A stretch of DNA of 64,000 nucleotides from Yoonia ponticola. Its GTDB lineage: Bacteria > Pseudomonadota > Alphaproteobacteria > Rhodobacterales > Rhodobacteraceae. The translations under genes and the position numbers were made by a program. Within the stretch, counting starts at the first letter, position 1. The number at the start of each line of letters is the position of its first letter. Location of the stretch: positions 1-64,000 of the forward strand of contig NZ_JACIJM010000008.1 in the NCBI RefSeq assembly GCF_014199395.1, written 5' to 3'. This document shows positions 36,860-46,802 of this stretch, one piece after another. The notes under the pieces are model-generated. The model was not told the origin of the DNA and ran no database searches. It saw only the letters and a list, made by a program, of their open reading frames with translations.

Positions 36860-39800
36860 ATGGCGATGGACAAGACATTCGACGCAAGCGCAGCTGAAAA
36901 ACGCATCTACGACGCATGGGAAGCATCAGACGCATTCAAAGCCGGGGCAAACAAGTCTCGCGATGAAACCTTTACCATCATGATCCCGCCGCCGAACGTC
37001 ACTGGCGTGCTGCACGTCGGTCACGCCTTTAACAACACTTTGCAAGACATCCTTGTGCGCTGGAAACGGATGCAAGGCTACGACACGCTATGGCAACCGG
37101 GGCAGGATCACGCCGGTATTGCGACCCAATTGATGGTTGAGAAAAAGCTCGCCGCGGATGGTTTGCCGAAACGTGCTGAAATGGGCCGCGATGCGTTCCT
37201 GGAAAAAGTTTGGGAATGGAAAGCCGAAAGCGGCGGCACGATTATTGAGCAGCTCAAGCGTCTTGGCGCGTCCTGCGATTGGTCACGCAACGCCTTTACC
37301 ATGTCCGGTGCGCCAAATGCGCCCGAAGGTGAAGAAGGTAATTTCCATGATGCCGTGATCAAAGTCTTCGTCAAGATGTATGAAGACGGCCTGATTTATC
37401 GCGGTAAACGTCTGGTGAACTGGGACCCCCATTTTGAGACAGCCATTTCCGATCTCGAAGTAGAAAACATCGAAGTCGACGGCCATATGTGGCATTTCAA
37501 ATACCCCCTCGCGAACGGGGCGACTTATACCTACATCGAAAAAGATGAAGACGGAGTTACTATTCTGGAAGAAGAGCGCGATTATATTTCCATCGCGACC
37601 ACGCGCCCTGAAACCATGCTGGGGGATGGTGCCGTCGCCGTGCATCCGTCGGATGAGCGTTATGCGTCAATCGTCGGAAAGCTATGCGAAATTCCGGTTG
37701 GGCCAAAGGCGCAGCGCCGCTTGATCCCGATTATCACCGACGAATACCCCGACAAGGATTTCGGCTCTGGTGCCGTGAAAATCACGGGCGCGCATGATTT
37801 CAACGACTACCAAGTCGCGAAACGTGGCGGCATTCCGATGTATGCGCTGATGGATACCAAAGGTGCGATGCGCGCTGACGGGCGGCCCTATGCGGAAGAG
37901 GCCGCAACCGCGCAAGCCATTGTAAACGGTGAAGAAACCTTTGACGAAGCCAAGATCGCCGCGATGAACCTTGTGCCCGAAGAATACCGTGGCCTTGATC
38001 GTTTCGACGCCCGCACAAGGGTGATCGCCGACATCACCGACGAGGGCCTTGCCGTGATGCATGACGTCACGCGGGTTGAGAAAAACGACGACGGCGAAAA
38101 GGTCGAAGTGACCGAGACCGTGCCTTATGTCGAGGCCAAGAAAATCATGCAACCGTTTGGCGACCGGTCCAAGGTTGTGATCGAACCTGCGCTGACCGAC
38201 CAATGGTTCGTGGACACCGATAAAATCGTCGGGCCTGCGCTGGACGCTGTGAAGAACGGCGACGTCACGATCATGCCAGAGAGCGGCGAAAAGGTGTTTT
38301 ACCACTGGCTTGAGAACATCGAGCCATGGTGCATCTCGCGGCAATTGTGGTGGGGGCATCAGATTCCGGTTTGGTATGGCCTCGATCTAGCATCTCACGG
38401 GTTTACTGATGACGAAGGCGACGGCGCGCTTGATATCGTTGAAATGATGGGACTTTTGTCGCGCCAAACCTTGCTGGACGGTAACGAACAGCACCATGCA
38501 GCATCGACTTTCGATGACGTCAAAGATCAATTCTCGAACGTCATGGCAAAGCTGCCCATCCCGCTCAGCAACGCCCGCGTGGTTGAGGTCGCAGACAAAG
38601 CCACCGCTGCGCACACGCTCGCCGAGTGCCTCGCGCAATATGCGATGGATCAGGACCCAACCAAGTTAGTCTACCCCGTTTGGCGCGATGCTGACGTCCT
38701 CGACACATGGTTCTCGTCTGGCCTCTGGCCTTTCGGCACGCTCGGCTGGCCGGAACAGACGCCGGAACTCGACAAATACTTCCCCGGCGATGTGTTGATC
38801 ACCGGCCAAGACATCCTGTTTTTCTGGGTCGCCCGCATGATGATGATGTCCCAAGCGGTTGAGGGCGAAAACCCGTTCCACACTGTCTACCTGCACCAAC
38901 TCGTCCGCGATGAGAAGGGCGAGAAGATGTCGAAAACCAAAGGCAACGTCGTGGACCCGCTTGTGGTAGTGGACGAATTTGGTGCTGACGCGCTGCGCTT
39001 TACCATGGCGCAAATGGCAGCGCTGGGCGGCGTGTTAAAGCTGTCCGAGGACCGGATCAAAGGCTACCGTAATTTTGGGACAAAGCTTTGGAATGCCTTT
39101 AGTTTTGCCGAACATTACGAAATCCCTAATCCGGGTGATACGTCAATGCCTGTGGTCTCTCAGACGCTGAATAAATGGATCATCGGCGAGACTGCAAAAG
39201 TGCGCGAAACGGTTGACCACGCACTCACTGACTACCGCTTTAACGATGCGGCCAACGCGCTTTACGCTTTCACGTGGGGCAAGGTCTGCGACTGGTATCT
39301 AGAGTTTTCCAAACCGATTTTGCAAGGCGATGATGCGGCAGCAAAGGACGAGACGCAAAAGACACTGCGCTGGGTATTGGACCAATGTCTGATCCTGCTG
39401 CACCCGATCAAACCCTTCATCACCGAAGAGTTGTGGGGCCTTGCGGACAGTCGCGCAAAAATGCTCGTCCACGCTGACTGGCCAACCTACACGGCGGCTG
39501 GTCTTGTCGATGCAGAGGCTGATCGCGAGATGAATTGGGTGATTAACCTCATCGAATCCGTGCGCTCGAACCGCGCTCAAACCCACGTGCCTGCTGGGGC
39601 GAAAGTGCCACTGTTGGTGCAAAGCCTTGACGCAAAAGGGCAATCTGCGTGGGATAATAACCACGTCTTGATCCAACGCCTCGCGCGGATCGAATCCTTG
39701 GAAAATGTCACCGACTTTCCAAAGGGTTGCGTGACAATTCCTATGGACGGCGGCACCTTCGGTATCCCGCTTGAAGGTCTGATCGACGTGCCCGAAGAAA

Positions 39801-39994
39801 TCGCACGTCTTGAAAAGTCGCTTGGTAAATTGGCCAAGGAACTCGGTGGATTGCGCGGTCGCTTGAAGAACCCGAAATTCGTCGAATCTGCCCCTGAAGA
39901 GGTGATCGCCGAGACTCGTGAAAACTTGCGTCTACGCGAAGACGAAGAAGCCCAAATCAAAGCTGCCATCGCGCGCCTTCAAGAGCTGGGTTAA
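36860..39994 (+). CDS. Valine--tRNA ligase
   Basis: A 1044-residue class I synthetase. The HIGH motif is in [14 protein letters not shown] near residue 45, and KMSKS is in [14 protein letters not shown]. The long editing (CP1) domain contains [20 protein letters not shown]-terminal coiled coil ends the protein ([17 protein letters not shown]). The start at 36860 follows AAAAGGA. In many alphaproteobacteria valS lies next to a popZ-tolC-pcm block; here that block is about 8 kb away on the other strand. Confidence 0.95.
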   Translation: MAMDKTFDASAAEKRIYDAWEASDAFKAGANKSRDETFTIMIPPPNVTGVLHVGHAFNNTLQDILVRWKRMQGYDTLWQPGQDHAGIATQLMVEKKLAADGLPKRAEMGRDAFLEKVWEWKAESGGTIIEQLKRLGASCDWSRNAFTMSGAPNAPEGEEGNFHDAVIKVFVKMYEDGLIYRGKRLVNWDPHFETAISDLEVENIEVDGHMWHFKYPLANGATYTYIEKDEDGVTILEEERDYISIATTRPETMLGDGAVAVHPSDERYASIVGKLCEIPVGPKAQRRLIPIITDEYPDKDFGSGAVKITGAHDFNDYQVAKRGGIPMYALMDTKGAMRADGRPYAEEAATAQAIVNGEETFDEAKIAAMNLVPEEYRGLDRFDARTRVIADITDEGLAVMHDVTRVEKNDDGEKVEVTETVPYVEAKKIMQPFGDRSKVVIEPALTDQWFVDTDKIVGPALDAVKNGDVTIMPESGEKVFYHWLENIEPWCISRQLWWGHQIPVWYGLDLASHGFTDDEGDGALDIVEMMGLLSRQTLLDGNEQHHAASTFDDVKDQFSNVMAKLPIPLSNARVVEVADKATAAHTLAECLAQYAMDQDPTKLVYPVWRDADVLDTWFSSGLWPFGTLGWPEQTPELDKYFPGDVLITGQDILFFWVARMMMMSQAVEGENPFHTVYLHQLVRDEKGEKMSKTKGNVVDPLVVVDEFGADALRFTMAQMAALGGVLKLSEDRIKGYRNFGTKLWNAFSFAEHYEIPNPGDTSMPVVSQTLNKWIIGETAKVRETVDHALTDYRFNDAANALYAFTWGKVCDWYLEFSKPILQGDDAAAKDETQKTLRWVLDQCLILLHPIKPFITEELWGLADSRAKMLVHADWPTYTAAGLVDAEADREMNWVINLIESVRSNRAQTHVPAGAKVPLLVQSLDAKGQSAWDNNHVLIQRLARIESLENVTDFPKGCVTIPMDGGTFGIPLEGLIDVPEEIARLEKSLGKLAKELGGLRGRLKNPKFVESAPEEVIAETRENLRLREDEEAQIKAAIARLQELG

Positions 39995-39995
39995 C

Positions 39996-40037
39996 TTCAT
40001 TTCGCCAACAACAACTCCCGCCGGAGGCATACCAAAA
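39996..40037. repeat. Intergenic repeat copy B
   Basis: Plus-strand TTCATTTCGCCAACAACAAC then TCCCGCCGGAGG, followed shortly by ACCAAAA. It begins one base after the valS stop codon. It matches the stretch at 9802-9844 closely and the end of ygfZ (45402-45422) in its first part. Confidence 0.6.
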
Positions 40038-40050
40038 CATGCCTCCGGCG
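40019..40050. terminator. Hairpin between valS and the micro-protein gene
   Basis: A 12-bp perfect stem (CGCCGGAGGCAT / ATGCCTCCGGCG) with an 8-base loop. It lies 25 bases after valS and 12 bases after the stop of the convergent small gene, so it can serve both. There is no clear T-run. Confidence 0.55.
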
Positions 40051-40061
40051 AAACAGAGTCG

Positions 40062-40217
40062 TTATGGGACAATACGTTCCACAGCACGCATCATCCCCAG
40101 CGCTTTATCATAAACGAGCGTCAGCACCCGCCGTCCCGACGTGCGACTGACCACAGGAACAATCCGTGTCGCCGCCGTGGCACCCGCGCTGATGATAAAA
40201 CTGCGTCGATTAAGCAT
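40062..40217 (-). CDS. 51-residue twin-arginine micro-protein
   Basis: An open frame of 51 codons that starts MLNRRSFIISAGATAATRIV and ends KALGMMRAVERIVP. The NRRSFI segment followed by a hydrophobic/Ala stretch has the form of a twin-arginine (Tat) signal. An ATG 12 bases upstream (40229) is also in frame. The mature part would be only about 25-30 residues and has no cofactor motif. It lies convergent to valS, with a shared hairpin, and divergent from the aminotransferase gene. I do not recognise a characterised family; coding potential is judged from the signal-like N-terminus only. Confidence 0.5.
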   Translation of the reverse strand: MLNRRSFIISAGATAATRIVPVVSRTSGRRVLTLVYDKALGMMRAVERIVP

Positions 40218-40311
40218 AATTACGTCCATCTGTTAACTTGCTGCGAACCAATCCGAGGTAGTGGTGCAAAAGGCGATTGCAAGGACTGGCTTTGCTCGCT
40301 TAAATCACGGC

Positions 40312-41436
40312 ATGAAAAATGACACGCGCCTCACCGCCCTCGCCGCCAGCCTTCCCGCAACTGTACCCTTCGTGGGACCAGAGGCGCAGGAACGCGCACG
40401 TGGTGCTGCATTCACGGCCCGTCTTGGGGCGAACGAAAATGGCTTTGGCCCCTCGCCCACGGCGATTGATGCCATGGCAAACGCCGCGTCGGAGGCGTGG
40501 ATGTATGCCGATCCGGAAAGCCACGATCTGCGAGAGGCGATTGCCGATCATCATGGCATTGATCCCCAACACATTATGGTTGGTGAAGGTATCGACACGC
40601 TGCTCGGCCTCGTCGTCCGCCTGTTTGTCGGGCAGGACGATCCCGTCGTCACCTCTGCGGGGGCTTACCCGACATTTAACTATCACGTCGCCGGTTTCGG
40701 CGGCGCTTTGCACACCATTCCCTATACAGGCGACTTTGAAGACCCCGACCGTTTGATCGCGAAAGCAACAGAAGTAGGCGCTAAGCTGATCTATATCTCG
40801 AACCCCGACAACCCAATGGGCAGTTGCCATGACGGCAAAACCATCAAACGCATGGTGCGAGCCGTGCCAGAGGGTGCGTTACTTATTTTGGACGAAGCTT
40901 ATATCGAACTGGCGCCGGAAACTGCGGTCGCGGACATTGACCCGAATGACCCGCGCGTGGTGCGTATGCGCACGTTTTCAAAAGCTTACGGCATGGCTGG
41001 TGCTCGCGTCGGTTATGCCATCGGCCACCCTGATGTGATCTCTGCCTTTAACAAAGTGCGCAATCATTTTGGCATGTCGCGCATTGGCCAAGCCGGTGCG
41101 CTTGCCGCGCTTGCGGACACGGATTGGATCGCCACCATCCGCGAAAAGATCGCGGATTCGCGCGCCGAGATCAGTGCAATCGCCTTAGATAACGGATTGA
41201 TCCCACTTCAGTCCGCCACGAATTTCGTGACAATTGATTGCGGTCGGGATGGGGTTTTCGCGAAAGCACTGCTCGATGCTTTGGTTGATCGCGGTATTTT
41301 CGTTCGGATGCCATCCATTGCGCCACAAAACCGGTGCATTCGTGTCAGCTGCGGCCCCATCGCCGATATGCGTGCCTTTGCAGCCGCCCTACCCGACGCG
41401 TTGCTAGAGGCGGAAGCCGCGTTCACGCATGAATAG
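40312..41436 (+). CDS. PLP-dependent aminotransferase, histidinol-phosphate aminotransferase-like
   Basis: A 374-residue fold-type I class II aminotransferase. LGANENGFGPSP, IYISNPDNPMGS, LDEAYIEL and the PLP-Lys motif TFSKAYGMAGARVGY are all present in the order seen in HisC proteins. Several HisC paralogues in alphaproteobacteria act on other amino acids (aromatic, or in biosynthetic pathways), and no his genes are adjacent, so the substrate is left open. The start at 40312 gives MKNDTRLTALAASLP. It overlaps the next small gene by 8 bases. Confidence 0.85.
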   Translation: MKNDTRLTALAASLPATVPFVGPEAQERARGAAFTARLGANENGFGPSPTAIDAMANAASEAWMYADPESHDLREAIADHHGIDPQHIMVGEGIDTLLGLVVRLFVGQDDPVVTSAGAYPTFNYHVAGFGGALHTIPYTGDFEDPDRLIAKATEVGAKLIYISNPDNPMGSCHDGKTIKRMVRAVPEGALLILDEAYIELAPETAVADIDPNDPRVVRMRTFSKAYGMAGARVGYAIGHPDVISAFNKVRNHFGMSRIGQAGALAALADTDWIATIREKIADSRAEISAIALDNGLIPLQSATNFVTIDCGRDGVFAKALLDALVDRGIFVRMPSIAPQNRCIRVSCGPIADMRAFAAALPDALLEAEAAFTHE

Positions 41437-41611
41437 CCAACGCCCCACCGGACGTGTCGAAAACTTCACGAACGCGTTTCTCGTGAGCTTTGGTGTGTTG
41501 GTTTTTATCTTGCTTTGGACAATCAACATCGTGTTCGGGTTCTTGTGGGCGATTGGGTCGGCCTATGCCTGTAACATAGGCCTTTCCCGTTTTACGCCGC
41601 GCCGCGAGTAG
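41429..41611 (+). CDS. Small membrane protein
   Basis: A 60-residue protein with one long hydrophobic segment (LVSFGVLVFILLWTINIVFG) continuing into a second short one. The ATG overlaps the aminotransferase stop (ATGAATAG), which supports translation as the second gene of an operon. The 3' end overlaps the convergent aminotransferase V gene by 20 bases. The family is unknown. Confidence 0.6.
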   Translation: MNSQRPTGRVENFTNAFLVSFGVLVFILLWTINIVFGFLWAIGSAYACNIGLSRFTPRRE

Positions 41612-42782
41612 CGTTCGCGATCACCATCACCGCAGCAGCAAGTCCGCCGTCACCGTGGGGAATATCGAGCGCCTTCAAGCCCGCTTCCATCGTCCCAAGC
41701 ACGCCCATAATCATATGCGCGTTCACGTGTCCCATGTGCCCGATCCGGAAATACGCATCGGACGGCGACCGCCCTAACCCGATGCCCAGCGTCAGCCCCG
41801 CTTGATGCTCGCACCACTGGCGCAATCTGTCCCCATCTGGCGATGTAGCGACACAAGACGTCACCGCGTGTGACCGATTTTCCGGCTTCGCAATATTCAG
41901 CGCAATCCCCCCCGGAACCGACCATTTATCAAACGCCGCCCAAACGGCATTTGCCAAAATCGCATGGCGATCCCAAACGGATTCCACCCCTTCCGCGAGG
42001 ATCAAATCCAACGCAACGCGCAATCCATACAGATGATGCGTCGGAGCGGTCCCATAAAAATACATGAAATAGACTTCAGGATTGATCCGCTTGCGCCAAT
42101 CCCAATACGCTGTCACGCAGTCACCTTGGGCTGCATTTGCTTTGTCGTTGAAGTAGACAAAACTAATCCCTGCGGGCGTCATGAGCCCCTTTTGACAGGC
42201 TGTCACCATGACATCCACGCCCCACGCGTCCATCTCGAAGCGGTCGCAGCCGAAAGACGCAATGCAATCAACCATCAACAAAGCAGGGTGTTTCACCTCG
42301 TCCAAAACGCGGCGCATCCCTGGCACGTCGTTCTTAACGCTAGTCGATGTATCCACATGCACAGCCAAGATCGCTTTGATTTTGTGGTCGGTGTCGGCCT
42401 TTAGAACAGCGGCCAATTGGTCCAGATCAACAGGCTCTGTATTGCCATAGTCGATGGTCTGGACATTCACGCCGAGCCCCTTAGCGACCTCGCCCCAGCC
42501 GACGCAAAACAGGCCCGTTGCAAGCACCAGAACCGTATCATCACGCGACAAAACGTTGGATAACGCGGCTTCCCATGCGGCATGGCCATTGCCGATATAG
42601 ATCGCCACATTATGTTCTGTCCGTGCGATCGTCTTCAAATCAGGGATTAACGAACGGGTCAGGTCGTGCAATTCGCCTTCGTAAATGTTCGGAGATGCGC
42701 GGTTCATCGCCTGCAAAACGGCGTCAGGCATGACAGAAGGACCAGGGATCGCCAAATAGGCACGACCATTTGCTAGTGACAT
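41592..42782 (-). CDS. Class V aminotransferase (alanine/serine--glyoxylate aminotransferase type)
   Basis: A 396-residue PLP enzyme of fold-type I class V. IPGPSVMP near the start, IGNGHAAWEAALSNV, VDCIASFGCDRFEMD and the PLP-Lys stretch TACQKGLMTPAG place it in the alanine--glyoxylate / serine--glyoxylate aminotransferase group. The exact amino donor is unknown. The start at 42782 (MSLANGRAYLAIPG) has GAAAG upstream; an ATG 30 bases earlier is possible. It stands alone on its strand. Confidence 0.85.
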   Translation of the reverse strand: MSLANGRAYLAIPGPSVMPDAVLQAMNRASPNIYEGELHDLTRSLIPDLKTIARTEHNVAIYIGNGHAAWEAALSNVLSRDDTVLVLATGLFCVGWGEVAKGLGVNVQTIDYGNTEPVDLDQLAAVLKADTDHKIKAILAVHVDTSTSVKNDVPGMRRVLDEVKHPALLMVDCIASFGCDRFEMDAWGVDVMVTACQKGLMTPAGISFVYFNDKANAAQGDCVTAYWDWRKRINPEVYFMYFYGTAPTHHLYGLRVALDLILAEGVESVWDRHAILANAVWAAFDKWSVPGGIALNIAKPENRSHAVTSCVATSPDGDRLRQWCEHQAGLTLGIGLGRSPSDAYFRIGHMGHVNAHMIMGVLGTMEAGLKALDIPHGDGGLAAAVMVIANATRGAA

Positions 42783-42907
42783 TGAAAATCTTTCAAAAGT
42801 TTGGTGTTGCATAGAACCCTACGCCCCCAACCAATGAGGTCAAGCAGTTGCCTTGCCCCATGTCCTGATCCAGCTTAGATCAGATAAGTAACTACAGGAA
42901 TTTAGAC

Positions 42908-44662
42908 GTGTCAGAGACCTCAGCTACCCGACTTTTTGCATGGCTTTGGCGCGATTATCTGCGCCCTTACAAAGCTTTGTTCTTTGGTGCGTTATTTTTG
43001 ATGGCGATCGAAGGATCGATGCTGGGGTTCCTCAGTTGGATGATTCAGCCAATGTTCGATGACGTTTTCGTACAAGGCGAAGTCAGTGCGTTATGGTGGG
43101 TCGGCATCGGGATCATGACGATCTTTTGCGTGCGTGCGGTCAGTGGTACTGGCCAGAAGATCTTGATGGCCAAGCTGACACAATTGTCCGCGGCCGCCAT
43201 GCGCAACCATCTTTTGCGGCACATTATGGAACTGGACAGCAGCTATCATCAAGCAAATCCACCGGGTCAATTGATCGAACGTGTGCAAGGTGATGTCACA
43301 GCTGTGAACCAAATCTGGTCCTCACTTGCGACGGCGTTCGGGCGCGACCTAATTGCGCTTATCACCTTGTTTTCAGTTGCTATTTCCGTCGATTGGAAAT
43401 GGACGTTGATCGCATTGGTCGGCCTACCGTTTCTTGTTCTCCCCACCTTTGCGGCACAAGCCTACGTACGCAAAAGGTCAGGTGTCGCCCGCGAATTGGC
43501 TGGTCGCATGTCCACTCGCCTCGACGAGGTTTTCCACGGTATCAATCCGATCAAGCTCAACGCACTCGAAAGCTATCAGTCCAACCAATACGCTGCCCTC
43601 CAGACCCAGCGGGTCAAGGCAGAGGTCAAATCCGCAACGGGCAAAGCCGCTGTTCCGGGCCTGATTGACGTGATGACGGGCATTGGTTTCTTGGGCGTAT
43701 TGGTCTTTGGCGGGTCCGAAATTATCGCTGGCGAAAAGTCGGTTGGTCAGTTCATGTCGTTCTTCACGGCGATGTCGCTGACGTTCGAACCCTTGCGGCG
43801 CCTCGGTGCGATGAGCGGCCAATGGCAGACCGCTGCCGCCTCAATCGACCGGATCAAAGAGATTTTGAACGCACGTCCGACTTTAACTTCCCCTGCGACG
43901 CCCAAACCGCGCCCAACTGGCGCCCCTGCGATCACATTCACAGATGTTTCCTTGGATTACGGTGACTTACCTGTCTTGCGCGGCACGACGTTCACGGCCG
44001 AAGCAGGCAAGACAACTGCACTTGTGGGCGCTTCTGGCGCGGGAAAAAGCACGATATTCAACGTGCTAACGCGCCTGATCGACCCCAGAGAAGGCATCGT
44101 CACGATCGGCGGCACGGCAACGTCAGAACTTGCGCTCGGCGATCTGCGCGGGCTATTTTCGGTAGTCGCGCAGGACGCGGCACTCTTCGACGAAAGCGTG
44201 CGGGATAATATCCTGCTCGGCCGACACGATATCGCGGACGACACATTGCAAGAGGTACTGGATGCAGCACACGTTAGCGATTTCTTAGCAAAAATGCCCG
44301 ATGGTCTTGATAGCCCCGCTGGCCCGCGTGGCTCGAACCTATCTGGCGGACAACGCCAACGTGTTGCAATTGCGCGTGCATTGCTGCGCGATACGCCGAT
44401 CTTGTTGCTTGACGAAGCAACCAGTGCGCTCGACACAAAATCTGAAGCCGTGGTCCAAGCGGCTTTGGAACGGCTGTCTGTTGGCCGGACAACACTTGTG
44501 ATCGCACACCGGCTCTCGACCGTCCGGAACGCAGACAGCATTATTGTGATGGACCACGGCAAGGTCGTCGATCACGGAACACACGACGCACTCCTTGAAC
44601 GCGGCGGGATCTATGCCGATCTTTATAACCTTCAGTTCGCACAATCGCAGGCCAAAATATGA
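42908..44662 (+). CDS. ABC exporter, fused permease-ATPase (MsbA-like)
   Basis: A 584-residue half-transporter with a GTG start preceded by AGGAA. Six membrane helices lie in residues about 20-305. The ATPase domain has GASGAGKST, LSGGQRQRVAIARALL, LLLDEATSALD and VIAHRLS. It is the second such exporter in the window (the other at 6677-8470) and closer in length to MsbA lipid flippases. It is coupled to ygfZ by ATGA. Confidence 0.88.
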   Translation: MSETSATRLFAWLWRDYLRPYKALFFGALFLMAIEGSMLGFLSWMIQPMFDDVFVQGEVSALWWVGIGIMTIFCVRAVSGTGQKILMAKLTQLSAAAMRNHLLRHIMELDSSYHQANPPGQLIERVQGDVTAVNQIWSSLATAFGRDLIALITLFSVAISVDWKWTLIALVGLPFLVLPTFAAQAYVRKRSGVARELAGRMSTRLDEVFHGINPIKLNALESYQSNQYAALQTQRVKAEVKSATGKAAVPGLIDVMTGIGFLGVLVFGGSEIIAGEKSVGQFMSFFTAMSLTFEPLRRLGAMSGQWQTAAASIDRIKEILNARPTLTSPATPKPRPTGAPAITFTDVSLDYGDLPVLRGTTFTAEAGKTTALVGASGAGKSTIFNVLTRLIDPREGIVTIGGTATSELALGDLRGLFSVVAQDAALFDESVRDNILLGRHDIADDTLQEVLDAAHVSDFLAKMPDGLDSPAGPRGSNLSGGQRQRVAIARALLRDTPILLLDEATSALDTKSEAVVQAALERLSVGRTTLVIAHRLSTVRNADSIIVMDHGKVVDHGTHDALLERGGIYADLYNLQFAQSQAKI

Positions 44663-45426
44663 CTAAGACACGCACCGTATTATCAATCACAGGCAACGAC
44701 CGTGTCTCGTTCCTACAAGGGCTCGTGACCAACGACGTTGAAAAAGCAAAAGACGGTATCGTCTACGCGGCACTGCTGACCCCACAAGGTAAATTCATCG
44801 CGGACTTCTTTATTATTGGCCGCGCCGATGACTTGCTTATTGATGTCGCCACCAGCCATGCCGCGCAGCTTGCACAACGTCTGAATATGTATCGTTTACG
44901 TGCAGACGTGCAGATAACCGAGACGGATTTGATCGCGTCAAAAGGAACCGGCGCAGCACCAAAAGATGCCCTGCCCGATTCACGTCACCACGACCTTGGC
45001 TGGCGGGCATATGGCGACACCGATATCAACGATAACACCGATTGGGTGGCGATGCATGTTGATTTGATGGTCCCGGAAACTGGTGTAGAATTAACACCTG
45101 ACAGTTACATCCTTGAGCTTGGTTTCGAGCGCTTAAACGGCATTGATTTTCGCAAAGGCTGCTACGTCGGTCAGGAAATCGCCGCGCGGATGAAACATAA
45201 AACCGAACTCAAAAAAGGTCTCGCGCAGGTCAAGATCGTTGGCACTGCGCAGTCTGGCGACGAGATCACGACTAACGGAAAACCGGCGGGAACCTTACAC
45301 AGCGTTGCGGGTGAAACTGGTCTGGCTTATCTGCGTTTTGACCGCGCGACAGACATGCAAACCGCAAATGCCGCGTTAACTTTGATCACCACCGCTCCAG
45401 CTTCATTTCGCCAAAACAACTCATAA
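44659..45426 (+). CDS. YgfZ/GcvT-domain folate-binding protein
   Basis: A 255-residue protein of the YgfZ (IBA57-type) family, which uses tetrahydrofolate and supports maturation or repair of some iron-sulfur enzymes. The hallmark KGCYVGQE is present in RKGCYVGQEIAARMKHKTE. The N-terminal part shows DRVSFLQGLVTNDV. It overlaps the exporter gene by 4 bases. The last seven codons coincide with part of a repeat found elsewhere in the window. A terminator hairpin follows. Confidence 0.9.
   Translation: MTKTRTVLSITGNDRVSFLQGLVTNDVEKAKDGIVYAALLTPQGKFIADFFIIGRADDLLIDVATSHAAQLAQRLNMYRLRADVQITETDLIASKGTGAAPKDALPDSRHHDLGWRAYGDTDINDNTDWVAMHVDLMVPETGVELTPDSYILELGFERLNGIDFRKGCYVGQEIAARMKHKTELKKGLAQVKIVGTAQSGDEITTNGKPAGTLHSVAGETGLAYLRFDRATDMQTANAALTLITTAPASFRQNNS
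45402..45422. repeat. Partial repeat copy C at the 3' end of ygfZ
   Basis: TTCATTTCGCCAAAACAACT, shared with repeat copies A (9802) and B (39996) apart from a 3-base gap. Here it forms the last codons of ygfZ. Confidence 0.45.
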
Positions 45427-45440
45427 CCCGAGCAGACACA

Positions 45441-45470
45441 AAAAAGCCGGCCCCAAATGGACCGGCTTTT
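45441..45470. terminator. Bidirectional terminator between ygfZ and efp
   Basis: The stem AAAAGCCGG / CCGGCTTTT, with A-run before and T-run after, can terminate both convergent transcripts. Confidence 0.8.
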
Positions 45471-45487
45471 CACCTATTCTCAATTAA

Positions 45488-46051
45488 TTAAGCGCGCTCG
45501 ACGTATTCCAGCGTTTCGGTGCTCACGACGATATCTTCGTCCTGCCCCACGAATGGTGGGATCATAACACGCACACCATTATCCAGCGTCGCGGGCTTAA
45601 AGCTGTTCGCCGCAGTCTGGCCTTTTACCACAGGTTCGGTTTCAGCAACCTTGCAAATCACGCGATTAGGCAGCGTTACATTCAACGCTTCTTCCTCGTG
45701 GTATTCAATCTTCACAACCATGCCGTCCTGCAAAAACGGGCGCAGATCGCCCAGAATATCCGCAGGTAATGCAATTTGGTCGTAGGTTTCGCTATCCATG
45801 AACGTCAGCATATCGTCTGCTTCGAACAGGAATTGCTGGTCTTTTTGTTCCAGCCGCACCCGTTCTACTTTGTCGGCAGACCGAAAGCGTTCGTTCAGTT
45901 TGCGCCCGTCGCGTAGGTTCTTGAGTTCAACCTGCGCAAACGCGCCGCCTTTGCCCGGTTTAACGTGATCAACCTTAACGGCGGCCCAAAGCCCACCGTC
46001 ATGTTCCAAAACGTTGCTTGGACGAATTTCATTTCCGTTAATTTTTGGCAT
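45488..46051 (-). CDS. Elongation factor P
   Basis: A 187-residue EF-P, which helps ribosomes through polyproline stretches. Three beta-barrel domains are inferred from family length. The N-terminal KOW-like domain has [17 protein letters not shown], in which the Lys of PGKGGAF is the position modified in many bacteria. The C-terminus has YEPVVKGQ-like text ([17 protein letters not shown]). No epmA/epmB genes are adjacent. It converges on ygfZ across a terminator. Confidence 0.95.
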   Translation of the reverse strand: MPKINGNEIRPSNVLEHDGGLWAAVKVDHVKPGKGGAFAQVELKNLRDGRKLNERFRSADKVERVRLEQKDQQFLFEADDMLTFMDSETYDQIALPADILGDLRPFLQDGMVVKIEYHEEEALNVTLPNRVICKVAETEPVVKGQTAANSFKPATLDNGVRVMIPPFVGQDEDIVVSTETLEYVERA

Positions 46052-46204
46052 GAGTCACTTTGTGTCAGAATTGCGGCAAAAGGTTGAGGAACCCCTGCTC
46101 AACTCTATATATTGGTGAACAGACCCTTGCAAGAAGACTAAATAAGCCATTTGGACTGTTTCCGCTATGCAGTAAGTGCATAACTGCCATTCCAAAAGAG
46201 ACCA

Positions 46205-46225
46205 CCCGAATCGGATACATTCGGG
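46205..46225. promoter_or_regulatory. Palindrome upstream of the DUF6280-like gene
   Basis: A perfect 7-bp inverted repeat (CCCGAAT / ATTCGGG) with a 7-base spacer, 52 bases before the start codon at 46278. It could be an operator or a leader hairpin. The rest of the 226-base divergent gap with efp shows nothing else I can name. Confidence 0.3.
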
Positions 46226-46277
46226 CATAAGCGGTCAGACGCGAGAACTACAAGACCAAAAACCAAAAGGATGCACG

Positions 46278-46601
46278 ATGCGTGATTTTGTCGACGGAAC
46301 AGCTTTTAACAATGAACAGGGCAACCGCGCCCGCAAGTTATTCGCTGCAGTCGTCCTAGCCGCTTTGGATGATGCGATCGCGGATGATAAGAAATACGGC
46401 AACGGCCCCGAGCAAATCGCACGTTGGGCACGGTCCCGCGATGGCCGCGAAGTATTATCTTGCGCAGGCATCGACCCGAACGAACGTGTGGTCGGTGGCT
46501 TGATGGAATTTGTTGGCAAAGGTGTACGTACATCAGTTGCTCTTTCCCGCGAAGAAAGCGAACGCCGTAACGCAGCAGAGCAAGAAGCTCGCGCCGCGTA
46601 A
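46278..46601 (+). CDS. Conserved Rhodobacterales protein (DUF6280-like)
   Basis: A 107-residue helical protein (MRDFVDGTAFNNEQGNRARK...). It resembles a conserved Rhodobacterales family that I associate, tentatively, with DUF6280. The start at 46278 follows AAAGG; another ATG seven bases upstream is out of frame. The middle (GPEQIARWARSRDGREVLSCAGIDP) is the most family-like part. The function is unknown. It is monocistronic and ends at a strong terminator. Confidence 0.65.
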   Translation: MRDFVDGTAFNNEQGNRARKLFAAVVLAALDDAIADDKKYGNGPEQIARWARSRDGREVLSCAGIDPNERVVGGLMEFVGKGVRTSVALSREESERRNAAEQEARAA

Positions 46602-46645
46602 ACGACCGCTCAAAAGTTATGTTGGCCCTGCCAGGCCGACTTTTC

Positions 46646-46678
46646 AAAACGCCGCCCTCTGCTCGGGGCGGCGTTTTT
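46646..46678 (+). terminator. Rho-independent terminator
   Basis: The stem AAAACGCCGCCC / GGGCGGCGTTTT followed by a T-run, 44 bases after the DUF6280-like stop codon. Confidence 0.85.
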
Positions 46679-46802
46679 ATTGGGTGATCTTCACTTCGGA
46701 CTGAAGCTGCCGACGTCATCGACGACCTTTCATGAGGCAATTGCATTCAAACCCTTTCGCAGTCCGCCAACTGCTTTTACACACGTGGCGCAGGGGGACG
46801 CG

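Noticed and set aside
37682-38359. 225-codon minus-strand frame opposite valS
   Set aside because: It is fully inside valS, has His/Val-rich text typical of antisense frames and no ribosome-binding support.
46679-46802. Possible cobalamin riboswitch ahead of cobQ
   Set aside because: No B12-box-like sequence or long conserved fold is visible and a terminator of the previous gene occupies the start of the gap.
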